A stretch of DNA of 45,342 bases from Caulochytrium protostelioides (GCA_003615045.1 ML014261.1:1-45342); one strand, 5' to 3'; numbered from the stretch's first letter, positions 21,622 through 31,283 are shown. The notes: generated by a model not told the origin, from the sequence alone. Numbers and translations are program-made.

Positions 21622-21861
21622 CGCCGGAGCATGCCGATAAATGCACGGCGCGCCGCATCACATGGCCAACGGCTTCCAGACGAAGGACAGCACGGATTCG
21701 CGCAGCACGGATTCGCGCCAGATGGAATCGCAGTTGTCATTTGAGGCGCTCGAAGCGCACGGTCGTCGTTTGCCTTTGCCCGTTCTCTCACGCCCCGTTG
21801 TGCTGTGCCACGGATCGCAATCACCTCGATTACCTTAACACTCATCAGCGTGTCCCTCAAG

Positions 21862-23172
21862 ATGACCGTGATGCCGACCCCAGTTGCGTGGGCCCGCGTC
21901 TACCTGGCGCTCCTACTGCTGCTCAGCGCCGTGCCCGCCACCGTCTCGTTTTATACGGCCGGCGGCCCGGTGGTGCACGTGGAAACCAAGGAAGCATACA
22001 AGCGCGAAGTCACGCAGTCTAAGTCGCTCGTGCTCGTTGAGTTCTATGCACCGTGGTGTGGCCACTGCCAGAACCTCGCGCCACACTACGAATCGGCCGC
22101 CAAGAAACTCCGCAGCATCGCTAAAGTCGTCGCGGTCAACTGCGACCAGAACGCGCTCGCTTCCTTCTGCGGCAGCAAAGGCGTCAAAGGCTATCCGACG
22201 ATTCGACTCGGCGGCAAAGAGCCCAAGCAGTTCGAGGACTATCAGGGCGAGCGCACCGCGAAGGCGATCGTCGACTATGTGCGCTATGTCTTTGATGCGC
22301 TGCCGAACCGCGCAGTGACGGTGGGCGCCACCGCAGGCACCGGCCGCATTGCGTGGCCCGCATTCCTTGCAGCGCAGCCGGCCTTGCCCAAGCTCGTGCT
22401 CTTTACCGACAAGACGGCCGCGCCACAGCTCATCCGCAGCCTCGCGTACACCTTCCGAGATCGCGCGGTGGTGGGCTGGGTGCCGCCGAGCCAGAAAGAT
22501 CTCGCCGAGCAGTTGAGCATCGGCAGCTTCCCGTCGATTGTGACTGTGGAGGGCGAGACCATTACCCAGTACGAGGGCGACCTCGACTACCCGAGTCTCG
22601 CCGCGCACGTGGGCACCCTCGTCGGCGACACGAGCGCCGGACCGCCCAAGCCCAAGAAGGATACGGGCAGCGGCAGCGCCCAGTCGGGCATCGACGTCAA
22701 GGCCGCCTCAGAGCCTTGTCCGGCGCCGATGGAGCTGCGCGCTGCCGACGATTTCGAGACCGCGTGTGCGACCGCAGGCAAGAAGGGCATCGCGCCCGTG
22801 TGCCTGCTGTTCCTGCTCGTGGTCGAGCCGGAGTATGAAGAATCGGTGGCCGAGCACGCCGAGCGTCTTGCCGTGCTCTCCTCGCTCGCGTCCCGTCTCG
22901 ACGGCCGCTACCGGCTCGTGTGGGCCAACCCGATCGCGACGAACGTCGCGCCGCTTATGAAGACCCTCGATGTGAGTGACATGTACCCGTCGATGGTCGC
23001 CATCCATACCGCCCAGAAGCGCTTTGCTGCATACCGCGGCGCCTTTGAGGACGACGCGCTCACCAAGCATGCGGGTCGCCTCGTCCGTGACACGACCCAG
23101 TGGCGACCATACTCGACGCTGCCGGCCCTCGAGCCCATGGCGTCAACGGCGCCCAGTCGCGATGAGCTCTGA
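21862..23172 (+). CDS. Protein disulfide isomerase-like ER thioredoxin protein
   Basis: Catalyses disulfide formation or isomerisation in the ER lumen (family knowledge). The 436-aa product has a signal peptide (ARVYLALLLLLSAVPATVSF), then one thioredoxin domain (about residues 35-145) with APWCGHC, active cysteines 66 and 69, and the cis-Pro motif GVKGYPTI. The second half (about 155-420) is related in fold to redox-inactive thioredoxin domains and lacks another CxxC active site. The protein ends SRDEL, an ER-retrieval signal of the KDEL/HDEL type. The layout resembles yeast MPD1 or a P5 relative with one active domain. The ATG at 21862 is preferred because it leaves a clean signal peptide. 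The last 30 bases overlap a small convergent ORF. Confidence 0.93.
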   Translation: MTVMPTPVAWARVYLALLLLLSAVPATVSFYTAGGPVVHVETKEAYKREVTQSKSLVLVEFYAPWCGHCQNLAPHYESAAKKLRSIAKVVAVNCDQNALASFCGSKGVKGYPTIRLGGKEPKQFEDYQGERTAKAIVDYVRYVFDALPNRAVTVGATAGTGRIAWPAFLAAQPALPKLVLFTDKTAAPQLIRSLAYTFRDRAVVGWVPPSQKDLAEQLSIGSFPSIVTVEGETITQYEGDLDYPSLAAHVGTLVGDTSAGPPKPKKDTGSGSAQSGIDVKAASEPCPAPMELRAADDFETACATAGKKGIAPVCLLFLLVVEPEYEESVAEHAERLAVLSSLASRLDGRYRLVWANPIATNVAPLMKTLDVSDMYPSMVAIHTAQKRFAAYRGAFEDDALTKHAGRLVRDTTQWRPYSTLPALEPMASTAPSRDEL

Positions 23173-23382
23173 TCGATTGGTGTATTTTCGTAGTTGAATG
23201 ACCGTTAACGACATTTGAGAATCCGATCGATGGCGAGCGTTCTCCAATCGATCCATCCGCTCCACCGGGGTGTCGATGTTCGGAGTCTTCATCGAAAGGG
23301 CGGGTGGCGGCGCTTTCTGCGACGGAGACGATGGCTTGAGCGGCGGAGCATCGAATCGGCCGATCTTGCTCGTATCAGCCAT
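23143..23382 (-). CDS. Small hypothetical protein (79 aa)
   Basis: ATG-initiated minus-strand ORF reading MADTSKIGRFDAPPLKPSSP at its start and QMSLTVIQLRKYTNRSEL near its end. The composition is balanced and protein-like: a Pro/Ser-rich N-terminus followed by a helical, charged C-terminus. I do not recognise the family. Its last codons overlap the 3' end of the PDI-like gene on the other strand by 30 bp, so the true end could differ if an intron is present. Confidence 0.4.
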   Translation of the reverse strand: MADTSKIGRFDAPPLKPSSPSQKAPPPALSMKTPNIDTPVERMDRLENARHRSDSQMSLTVIQLRKYTNRSELIATGRR

Positions 23383-23762
23383 TTCAATCACCGCCCGTCG
23401 CCCGGGCCCATATCCTGCATCGGCGTCCGTCACAGCAGAAACAGATGCATAGGCACGAGCACGTGCCCCTGCAAGGCCCCGGCGAGACCCATCGCAGGCC
23501 ACGCCACAAAGTGAGCTGTGCGATGTGATGCGGCGGAAGATGCGCATGATCCGGCGACGGGGCCTTCGCCCCGGGTCCCCGCATCCCGGGGGCGAGTAAA
23601 CTCGTACCCGGAGACGGCGTCTTGCTTCATCCCGTCGCCCGAACCGACGATCCTTATTCCTGCGTTCTTCCCGCCTCGGGGAGTCGATCATCTCGCTGCG
23701 CGGCTTTCGACGCGCCTTTCATTCTGCTGCACCTCGCCTTCGCGGCCGTAAGCGCAGTGCCG
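23383..23762. other. Intergenic, small ORF to membrane protein
   Basis: About 380 bp between two divergent starts. It contains GC-rich sequence with no recognised motif or RNA gene. The membrane protein's frame is open back to 23622, but without an ATG before 23763. Confidence 0.4.
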
Positions 23763-24458
23763 ATGCCGTTTTCGACCGGCCTCATGCCGATCGGCGCGCT
23801 ACCCATGGCGATGCCTAAGCCTCACTCGGCGCCTGGCGCGAGGCCTGCGTATGCCTGGACCGCCCACCGCCAGGCCGGACTGCGCTTCGCACGCCAGCTC
23901 GAGGCGGTGTGGACCCACGGTGGCCTTCTCGCCGTGCAGCTCTACGCGGGCGCTGCGCTGCTCAGTCTCTGCATGGTGTCGCCCGCGTACTGGCGGGACA
24001 GCGGCGCAGCTGATGGCGATGGCGCCGGTGGTGGCGTCTGCGGCGCTGTTCTCGCCATGCGCGGCATTATGACCGCGCTGGCCCACGTGGCACTGCTGGC
24101 GGCGTGCGCACGCGTCGGCCCACAGGCGCCGTGGCCCGCGGCGCGACGGGCCCGAGCGCAGGAGGAGGACGGGCCGAGCCACGGCCGGCGACCGCTGTCG
24201 CAGAACTTCCGGGCGGAACACTCTGAGGCCGTCGATGTCGGGGTTCGGTGGATCGCCTTGGCCCTCATGGTGGCCAGCTTCGTCTGCGACTGCCTGCTGA
24301 GCCGCCCCGTGGCGGCGCTGCAGAACCATGCGCCGATCGAGGTGACGGTCATGGCGCCGCTGTGGGCCGTGCGCGGCGTTACAGGCTTGCTCGCCTCGCT
24401 TCTGATCCTCGCCCGCGAGTGGTCCTGGCAGCCCGGTGGACCGACCTCGTGGACCTGA
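23763..24458 (+). CDS. Four-helix hypothetical membrane protein
   Basis: 231-aa ORF from the first ATG in frame. After a Pro-rich N-terminus it has four hydrophobic segments: LLAVQLYAGAALLSLCMV, GIMTALAHVALLAACARV, WIALALMVASFVCDCLL and AVRGVTGLLASLLILA. A charged Arg/Glu-rich loop lies between the second and third. Family unknown; the layout suggests a small multi-pass protein of the endomembrane system. The stop lies 28 bp before mobile element copy 2, and the last codons (GGPTSWT) run into short TGGACCT repeats. The original C-terminus may have been altered by the insertion. Confidence 0.55.
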   Translation: MPFSTGLMPIGALPMAMPKPHSAPGARPAYAWTAHRQAGLRFARQLEAVWTHGGLLAVQLYAGAALLSLCMVSPAYWRDSGAADGDGAGGGVCGAVLAMRGIMTALAHVALLAACARVGPQAPWPAARRARAQEEDGPSHGRRPLSQNFRAEHSEAVDVGVRWIALALMVASFVCDCLLSRPVAALQNHAPIEVTVMAPLWAVRGVTGLLASLLILAREWSWQPGGPTSWT

Positions 24459-24485
24459 ATGGACCTGTCATGGACCTCGTGGGTC

Positions 24486-25410
24486 TATATTTATTTACGG
24501 TCGGATATACTGACCCAACACGCACACCATGCCCTCGGTGGTGACCCCCAGGGCTCACCCCCACGGAGACAGCGAGCATTCTGGTTCAGTGTCGGATGAC
24601 TTTGCCGACCACGGACTGGAGGGGCGCTTGCCCGGGATTGCGGGTAATCGAATCGCGGCCTCAGGAACTCGGCCCGGCAGATCGTACAGCGGATCGTACG
24701 TGGCGAGCCACATCTCCAGAAAGCGGTGGTGCGCGGCGAGCGCTGTGTCCTTGGAGCTCACCTCTGACAGCCGCTGCAGCGGCTCCCTGAGATTGCGCTG
24801 CCAGGACTCTGACTGCTTTTGGGCGGGTTTCGTGCCGGCTTCCACATAGTACTGCTTCCGGCTCAGCTTCCAGCTGACGACCTGGTCTTTGGGCCCCACC
24901 ATGGCCATCAAGTAGATGTTTTTTCGGCCTGGGTCGTTGCCAATGATGCAGTACTGATCCAGGCTCATTGCCAAGGGTTTCTTGGTCTGATTGGAGCGGC
25001 CTCCCGGGGGGTGCTCGGTCAGAGGACGGTCGTCTCCCGGAGGGGGCTTGGTCTGAGGCAGGTCGTCTTCCGGAGGCTGTTCAGTCTGGTCCGGGCTGAC
25101 AAGCAAGGGGTTCGTGGCCCCGGGGGTCGCCGTAACAATCGGCACGACGCCGGCCATCTTCTTTCGCACGAAGTGGACGCACACGCTAGTCCCGTCGCTG
25201 TCAATGGGGCCAGTGAACGTGTGGGGTTTGCCTTCCAGCTTGCGGAACGCCAGGGTGGCCGCCCACCGCTCTGGCGGGGTCATGGTCTTGAAGGTCTTTA
25301 AGTTTTAATACTCCCATAGAGCACGCGGGTGTCGATCGTGATAAATTGGACGCTCCGCTGGGCCACCGGCACGGCGCTGACGGCCCGTTGCTCAGCGGTT
25401 TCCATACATG
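24486..25410 (-). mobile_element. Fanzor/TnpB-like element, copy 2 (5'-truncated)
   Basis: Minus-strand copy. From 24486 to about 25283 it is nearly identical to copy 1; the two translations differ at only about seven of roughly 240 residues. It contains DSDGTSVCVHF, IIGNDPGRKNIYLMA and the same deletion junction TYDPLYD/LPG. From about 25300 to 25410 similarity continues at a much lower level (ETAEQRAVSAVPVAQRSVQF, then ITIDTRVLYG), and a stop after SIKT plus a small deletion separate the two parts. The end at 24486 (TATATTTATTTACGG) matches the copy 1 right end exactly, which defines the element terminus. No left terminus is present. Confidence 0.7.
24555..25283 (-). pseudogene. Fanzor-like protein fragment in copy 2
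   Basis: Open frame of 242 codons beginning MTPPERWAATLAFRKLEGK. It keeps the SDG and RuvC-I-like DPG motifs but lacks the N-terminal region and, like copy 1, RuvC-II, the zinc finger and RuvC-III. It cannot encode an active nuclease as it stands. A Pro/Glu-rich insert (TEQPPEDDLPQTKPPPGDD) is present in both copies. Confidence 0.55.
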
Positions 25411-26695
25411 GCTAGACGAGAAATCATGTATAGTTGAAAGAGTCTCATGAGAAGTCTTGGGCTCGATGCGTGGGAGACGGCAGACCGCAGACCGCGGCGA
25501 TACCGCGCAATGGCCGACAACAGAGCCGCGCATGCTTGCCTTAAAAGTCCCGTCCCACTCGACAAACGGCATGGAATAACGTTGCTGTGGCGCGTTCACA
25601 TGCGTTGTATGGACCTTTGTAGCCGTATGAACGCCGACCGCGACTACTGCCAATGCAGGCATCGTCCTGCTGGCGGTCTCCTTTGTTTGTCTGCGTGAAA
25701 GGCTTTGAAGCGACGCAAGCTGATTGACATCGCTGCTGGAGAAGCTCCTGCCAAGCCGTGTTACCGACATGGGCCCGTCGTGGCTCGCACTCACGTATCT
25801 GTCCGCGTTGGGGGTTTGCCGGAGGACCGGATCTCGGGGGCAAACAGAACTGCAAGGAGCAAAAAAGAGCCGCAGACCCCGTGGACCAGGCCCCCTCCAC
25901 GGCAGGACCCCCCGGCCATACCAAATCTGCATGTGCCACAGTAAACAACAATATAAAAGCGACGACGGCCGGCGAGACAATAGCACGAGCAGCAATGAGC
26001 TGATAAGCAGGCTTGATGCATGTAAGTGCATCGGCCCGGTCTATCGTGGAGCCGCCATCGCGCGATGAACACAGGGTGATATGCAAACCATTGGTCGATG
26101 GGCGACGGCCCACCTTACAAATATCAGCTCACATGGCGATAGTCCATTGGCAGCAACCGATCCTTCGAAATGAACGATTGATCGCGCAATGGAGCGATTC
26201 GGACTACTTGGCGTAGTTCCGGCTACCGTTCTCGCTTTAGCTATTCACGACGAGCATTTTGCATTCACCCCCCGCCGCCCCATCTGCCGCTTTCGCCATC
26301 ACTTGTGTTGCGGCCAATCAGCGGCTTTGCAGTAAAAAACATCAAAAAAAAAATCAAAGAGGAAAACGCCTCTCCGGTGTTTCAGCCGTTTCCGCTTTCG
26401 TCTTGCGCCGGACCCCAATTATCTATCGCCGTGACGTTCACAGCGGCAGCATATATAGCTGCACGCACATATCATTGTATGACAGTGAATGTGCTTGGAT
26501 CTTCTGGATACGCTTCCATCAATCGGCACGGCATTTCCTCCCTTGCTGGTTGCACCGGCGTGTCAGGTCATCCGCGGCCAGGTCTCCTTTCCTTCCGCCA
26601 CACCGTTCTCGCCGGTACTCCACTTTCGGCACCTCCGCTGCTTGTCGCCGCTGGCTACGACTTGTCACGTTCTGCCCGTGAGAGATCGTTCTCCC
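25411..26695. other. Intergenic region upstream of HMG-CoA synthase
   Basis: About 1.28 kb with no supported gene. A TATA-like run (GCATATATAGC, about 26450) and an A-tract (about 26341-26352) lie 240-350 bp before the ERG13 start and are candidate core-promoter elements. The ORFs on both strands are short or low quality. Confidence 0.4.
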
Positions 26696-28411
26696 ATGCT
26701 CGGCGGTGATACTCTCAACATGACGGGACTGCCAGGCGTCCGTCCACGTGCTCAGCACGTGGGCATCGTGGGCATGGAGATCTACACCCCGCGGTGTGCC
26801 GTGCGCCACGCGGATCTCGAAGCGCACTGGAAGATCTCGCCTGGCAAGTATACGATCGGTCTGGGCCAGAACGCCATGGGTGTCTGCGACGACAATGAGG
26901 ACATTCACTCGCTCGCGCTGACGGTCGTTCAGAACTTGCTCGAGAGGTACGGCATCCACCCGATGCAGATCGGCCGGCTCGAGGTCGGTACGGAGACCAT
27001 CATCGACAAGGCCAAGAGCGTGAAGTCGGTGCTTATGCAGCTTTTTGCCCCGTACGGCAACCACGATATCGAGGGAATTGATACCACGAACGCGTGCTAC
27101 GGCGGCACCAATGCCCTCCTGAACTGCTTCAACTGGATGGAGAGTTCGGCGTGGGACGGCCGCTACGCCATCGTCGTTGCGGCCGACATTGCCGTCTATG
27201 CCGAGGGCCCAGCACGCCCGACCGGTGGCGCCGGCGCCGCCGCGATCCTCATCGGGCCCGACGCGCCCCTCGTGCTGGAGCCTGTCCGCGCCACGTTCAT
27301 GGACCATACCTACGACTTCTACAAGCCCAACCTCGCGTCCGAGTATCCCGTGGTGGATGGCGCCCTCACGCAGACGTGCTACCTGCGTGCGTTCGAGGCC
27401 GTCTACGCGCGATACCTGGACAAGCTTGCGGCCGTGGATCCGGCGGCCGTCACGACCTTGCGTGATACGAGCCGCTTCTGTTTCCACTCACCATACACGA
27501 AGCTTGTCAGCAAAGCCTTTGGCCGCACGCTCTGGGTTGACGCAATGCGCCAGCGTGACGGTCGGCCTGTGCCACGTGTCCCCAGCGGGCAGAGCGAGCA
27601 CGCCGCGCTGGTGAAGGACACCCTTGACCCGCTGCTTGAGCCGCAGGCCGGGCTTGTCGTTGCCGGCGGCATGACCCCAGATGCCTCGGCGTCGCTGCCC
27701 TTCCACGGCACGCATGACACCGTCGCCTCTCCGCTGAGTACCGCGCCGCCTCCGGCTGAGACGGTGCCGTCGCTGACGACGACGCCCACGACGGACTCGG
27801 CCGCCTCGTCGCCGACCCGCCACTCGGCCGCCACGGCCGCCGCAACGTCGGCGCCGCTCGCGTCAACGGCGGCCGGCTTCAACGATAAGAACCTCGAAAA
27901 GGCGCTAGTGTCGCTCTCGGCTGCGGCGTACAAGCAGACTGTGGCTCCCGGCACGCTGCTTGGCCGCGAGTGCGGTAACATGTACTGCGCCTCCGTGTAC
28001 GCGACGCTTGCGTCGTGGCTCATGATGACGAGCGACGACCTCGCCACTTGGACGGCGCGCCCACGTTGCCTCATGTACTCGTATGGCTCCGGCATGGCGG
28101 CGACCCTGTTTTCGCTGCGCTTCCGCGGCGCCGACCGCGGCTTGGATGCCGTCGAGACGGCCGAGGTCCGTGCTGCATGGCACCGTATGTGCAAGCCACT
28201 CGTTGCGCAGCACGCGAAGCTCGAAACACGCATAATGCTCGAGCCTGCCACGTATGATACAATCATGCGGCGGCGCGAGGTGGCTCACGCAGCAGTCTCG
28301 TTTATTCCGGAGAGCACGCCCGACCGCCTTTTTTCTGGGACGTTCTACTTGACCGGCATTGATGACAAACAGCGACGGGCGTATGCCCGTGTAGCTGGGG
28401 TACTCAATTAA
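26696..28411 (+). CDS. ERG13: Hydroxymethylglutaryl-CoA synthase
   Basis: Condenses acetyl-CoA with acetoacetyl-CoA to HMG-CoA, the step before HMG-CoA reductase in the mevalonate/ergosterol pathway. The 571-aa ORF shows HVGIVGMEIYTPR, GKYTIGLGQNAMGVC, GTETIIDKAKS (catalytic Glu100), DTTNACYGGTNALLN (nucleophile Cys134) and FHSPYTKLV (His264). GNMYCASVYATLASWL lies in the C-terminal half. An insertion of about 75 Ser/Thr/Ala/Pro-rich residues (about 27650-27880) sits before NDKNLEKALVSLS and makes the protein longer than the usual 460-520 aa. The start at 26696 or 26720 (MTGLPG) is plausible; the frame remains open back to 26489. Single exon. Confidence 0.97.
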   Translation: MLGGDTLNMTGLPGVRPRAQHVGIVGMEIYTPRCAVRHADLEAHWKISPGKYTIGLGQNAMGVCDDNEDIHSLALTVVQNLLERYGIHPMQIGRLEVGTETIIDKAKSVKSVLMQLFAPYGNHDIEGIDTTNACYGGTNALLNCFNWMESSAWDGRYAIVVAADIAVYAEGPARPTGGAGAAAILIGPDAPLVLEPVRATFMDHTYDFYKPNLASEYPVVDGALTQTCYLRAFEAVYARYLDKLAAVDPAAVTTLRDTSRFCFHSPYTKLVSKAFGRTLWVDAMRQRDGRPVPRVPSGQSEHAALVKDTLDPLLEPQAGLVVAGGMTPDASASLPFHGTHDTVASPLSTAPPPAETVPSLTTTPTTDSAASSPTRHSAATAAATSAPLASTAAGFNDKNLEKALVSLSAAAYKQTVAPGTLLGRECGNMYCASVYATLASWLMMTSDDLATWTARPRCLMYSYGSGMAATLFSLRFRGADRGLDAVETAEVRAAWHRMCKPLVAQHAKLETRIMLEPATYDTIMRRREVAHAAVSFIPESTPDRLFSGTFYLTGIDDKQRRAYARVAGVLN

Positions 28412-28634
28412 GCGCGTCGCCCCTATCGCTCCCCAAACGGGTCTGGCGCAGGCAACCGGAACTTTTCGCGCTGCCTTCGATGCATGCCTTTCCAACCAGA
28501 AAAAAACAATGGGGGCAGGACGTTGCCTTCGCTGTGCCAGCCCACCAAGCCCTGTCTTATTACTTAGACCAGCGTTGATCACTGCCAAGCACCACTGATA
28601 GGTAGGCTCGCGCTTCCATACGTTATGAATGCCA

Positions 28635-28640
28635 TATAAA
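28635..28640 (+). promoter_or_regulatory. TATA box of SDR copy A
   Basis: TATAAATGCGATACCA here and TATAAATGCGATACCA at 31096-31111 are identical, and both sit at the same distance from the following conserved 5' UTR. This supports a real core promoter, duplicated together with the gene. Confidence 0.55.
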
Positions 28641-28785
28641 TGCGATACCATTCCAGCAGAAGATCTTGTGACGCTTCTCTTCTCCCTCAGTCACCCCTCG
28701 GGCATGCATTCGCGAACACACTTCCTACGCAGTACGCTCCTGTCCTTGCTCCCCACCATCGCGTCATTCTTTTTCTCCATCCAAC

Positions 28786-28836
28786 NNNNNNNNNNNNNNN
28801 NNNNNNNNNNNNNNNNNNNNNNNNNNNNNNNNNNNN
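28786..28836. other. Assembly gap (51 N)
   Basis: By comparison with copy B, the missing sequence corresponds to 31245-31718, about 474 bp. The N run is therefore a placeholder and not a true length. Confidence 0.95.
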
Positions 28837-29184
28837 GGCTACGCCGGATGGGGCGCCTACTGCACCTCCAAGGCGGCCGCCAACATGATTATTGAGTGCG
28901 CCGCGGCCGAGGAAGATGCAGTCACGCTGCTTTCTCTTCACCCTGGTGTGGTGCGTACTGACATGCAGACAGCGATCCGTGAGACGGCGGGCGGAGCCAT
29001 GAAGCCGGAGGAACATGCCCTATTCAAGGCGTTCCACGAGAACGACCAGCTGCTGCCGCCTGACGTCCCTGCCGCCGTCTTTGCGAACGTGGCTCTTGCA
29101 CCGTCGGATGCGATTCACGGTCTCTCAGGCAAGTTCTTTGCGTTCAATGCTTCGGAGCTCAGTGCATACCAAAAGCAAGCTTAA
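28837..29184 (+). CDS. Short-chain dehydrogenase/reductase, copy A (5' part in gap)
   Basis: The C-terminal 115 codons of a classical SDR. The catalytic YxxxK motif is in GAYCTSKAAANM, and the family motif HPGVVRTDM follows. Residues AFHENDQLLPPDVPAAVFAN and the ending SAYQKQA closely follow copy B. The N-terminal Rossmann part lies in the N gap; the 5' UTR before the gap (28637-28785) is almost identical to that of copy B. It is probably an NADP-dependent reductase of the yeast IRC24/YIR035C type. Start not visible. Whether this copy is intact cannot be judged until the gap is closed. Confidence 0.85.
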   Translation, partial: GYAGWGAYCTSKAAANMIIECAAAEEDAVTLLSLHPGVVRTDMQTAIRETAGGAMKPEEHALFKAFHENDQLLPPDVPAAVFANVALAPSDAIHGLSGKFFAFNASELSAYQKQA

Positions 29185-31095
29185 ACCCAAATCCAAGTCA
29201 GGATTTACTATGCTGGATGGGCCGCCAAAAATAAGACACGTATGAGTTAATTTAACAACTTTCAATAACCGTCAGACATCGGTTGTAGGGGTGATAAGCA
29301 TCGCTCCGATCATTGAGTGTAGACTCAATGATCGGAGCGATGCTTATCACCTCGGGGCGTAGTAAAGCTTTTCTCGAGTTTAGGATGGAGCTGAACCAAA
29401 TTCTGCCACGAGATGTCCACTCCGCCATGTTTACGGACCATCTTTTTAAGTGTTGAAAGCTTATCCTAGCAGTATCACGTGATAGGCGGCATAGCAAATT
29501 TTTTGAACGGATGCCTGTATCTTGTTGACTGTGACGTAGAAGGCCCTGCCAACCGGCAAACTGCTAGTCGAGTTCGGCGAGTTTGGCAGCAAGTCATATT
29601 ATAACGATAGATTAAAATTCGGGAGTGGGATACTGAAGCGTTTACAGTGGCATGACTGAGCAAGATTTCACGAAGGAAAGAGTATGGACCTCCATTTGGG
29701 TATATGAAGCCATAGCCATATGTCGAGCAAGCGATTGAAAATCGTAATATTTGTTGCCATCATTGGTAGCACTAGTACAGAGCCTAAAGCACTATAAATT
29801 TTTTTTGGGATAGTTTGCAATAATGTGTCCTCCATGGTCAAACAACGAGTATCATAGGCTACTAGAAAAGTTATACATGTAACTTCATAGGCAGAGCCTT
29901 TGTAGTATCCCGTGCTTTAAAAATTGCCTTCGAAAAGGGACTTATCATCTACCAATAACAGTACACACTAAGTCACACCCAGCTGTAGGCAGGATCTTTA
30001 AGACGATGCAACGAAGGAATCGAACGTCGTAGCAGAGCCTCGCTGAAAGATACAGCATGACGACCGCAGCGAAAAACAATATGGACGGCTGTCTATATAA
30101 AGGAAAAAAGTTAACGAGCCAAAGGCACCCGGACCAGAAAATAAGATATATATCGAGTTCAACGAGGAAAGCGGTAAGCTGCTGCTGTGAATCAAAACAA
30201 AAAATGGTATCTGCTGCTCAGGAAAGCCAGAAAACTGATGCTGCCATACTTATCTGTAGGCAACAATGACATCATATGTTCAAATCCATTTAGGAATCCA
30301 GATAGAAATTCGCAAGCATAACGTGACTAACGGCCTGGATGAAATATCTCAAGCATTCAGATGAAAAACATAAAAGATTCAAAATGGTACGTTTAACGTG
30401 ATACAAAAACCTCTATTGATCATGAAGCTTGGCTAATATATAGACTAGTATGAATTACGAGTAATGATAACTGGATAGCCATGAATATAAGTTTCTGCTT
30501 TGTTTCTGTCAGTCAAGTACCGTGCCTCCGATCACAAGACGTTTGTATCGTGGCTCAAAGGTGACGAGTAAAAGTCTCACTGAAAAAACTGCGCGCGCGA
30601 GGTGTATCATGCCCCCGTATGGGTTCAGCAACGGGGGGCATCACTCCCGCATCGCATTATCCTCGCTCCGGCCGTCACTATCGTGTTAAAGCTTACGCTG
30701 AAGCGCAGATACAGAGGGGCATGACCGCACCCCTGGGACTCACGCGAGCAGAATTGTTGCTCGTCATTACTGGTAACGATCTGGTTCGTCATCATCGACG
30801 AGTACACCCCTGGAGATCAGATCTCTCAGGGCGGCGTCAGGTCCGAAAAGCGACTCGGGTGTGGCGCAGGTAATTGAGACTTTCGCGTCGCCTTCCGTGG
30901 ATTTCTCATCAGCTATAAGAAAATACAGGGGGCAACACGTCGCCCCTAATCGACGTCGGACCCGTGGAGACCCGCGGAGACGAAGGCCCCGATACAACGC
31001 ATAGACTGGCGGCGTATACTGGCTGACATATGCTGACACATGTGCGCTGACATATGTGTGCTGGCCAACACATCCCACTAATGAATATGTTCGCG
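29185..31095. other. AT-rich spacer between the SDR copies
   Basis: About 1.9 kb. The part from 29190 to 30590 is much less GC-rich than the rest of the window and has no convincing ORF. It holds the perfect 28-bp inverted repeat at 29290-29351. From about 30850 the sequence resembles 28437-28560 upstream of copy A (for example GTSTGGCGCAGG and CAGGGGGCAACACGTCGCC-like stretches), showing that the duplicated unit includes the promoter. Confidence 0.5.
29290..29351. repeat. Perfect 28-bp inverted repeat with 6-nt loop
   Basis: Arm 29290-29317 (GGTGATAAGCATCGCTCCGA...) is the exact reverse complement of 29324-29351, with loop TGTAGA. It starts 106 bp after the stop of SDR copy A, in AT-rich DNA. 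It could form an RNA hairpin or DNA cruciform; a small foldback element or an assembly artefact is also possible. Confidence 0.9.
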
Positions 31096-31101
31096 TATAA
31101 A
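31096..31101 (+). promoter_or_regulatory. TATA box of SDR copy B
   Basis: TATAAATGCG lies 183 bp upstream of the copy B ATG and is shared with copy A, followed by about 140 bp of strongly conserved pyrimidine-rich 5' UTR. Confidence 0.55.
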
Positions 31102-31283
31102 TGCGATACCAATTCTAGCAGATCTTGCGACGCTTCTCTTCTCCCTCATTCACCCCTCGGGCATGCATTCGCGAACACACTTCCTACGCAGTACGCTCCT
31201 GTCCTTGCTCCCCACCATCGCGTCATTCTTTTTCTCCACCCAACTATTCTATTAATCACTCCTTTTCTATACTTATCACCGCC

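Noticed and set aside
21129-21860. 243-aa minus-strand ORF and overlapping long plus-strand ORFs between ferrochelatase and the PDI-like gene
   Set aside because: The sequence is so GC-rich that several frames on both strands stay open. Only 21139-21621 has coding-like third positions, and even that is doubtful.
30000-30050. tRNA T-loop-like string (reverse strand GTTCGATTCC)
   Set aside because: The flanking bases cannot pair as a T arm, and no acceptor or anticodon stem was found.
30619-30873. 84-aa plus-strand ORF upstream of SDR copy B
   Set aside because: No start context, motif or counterpart upstream of copy A that would suggest a real gene.
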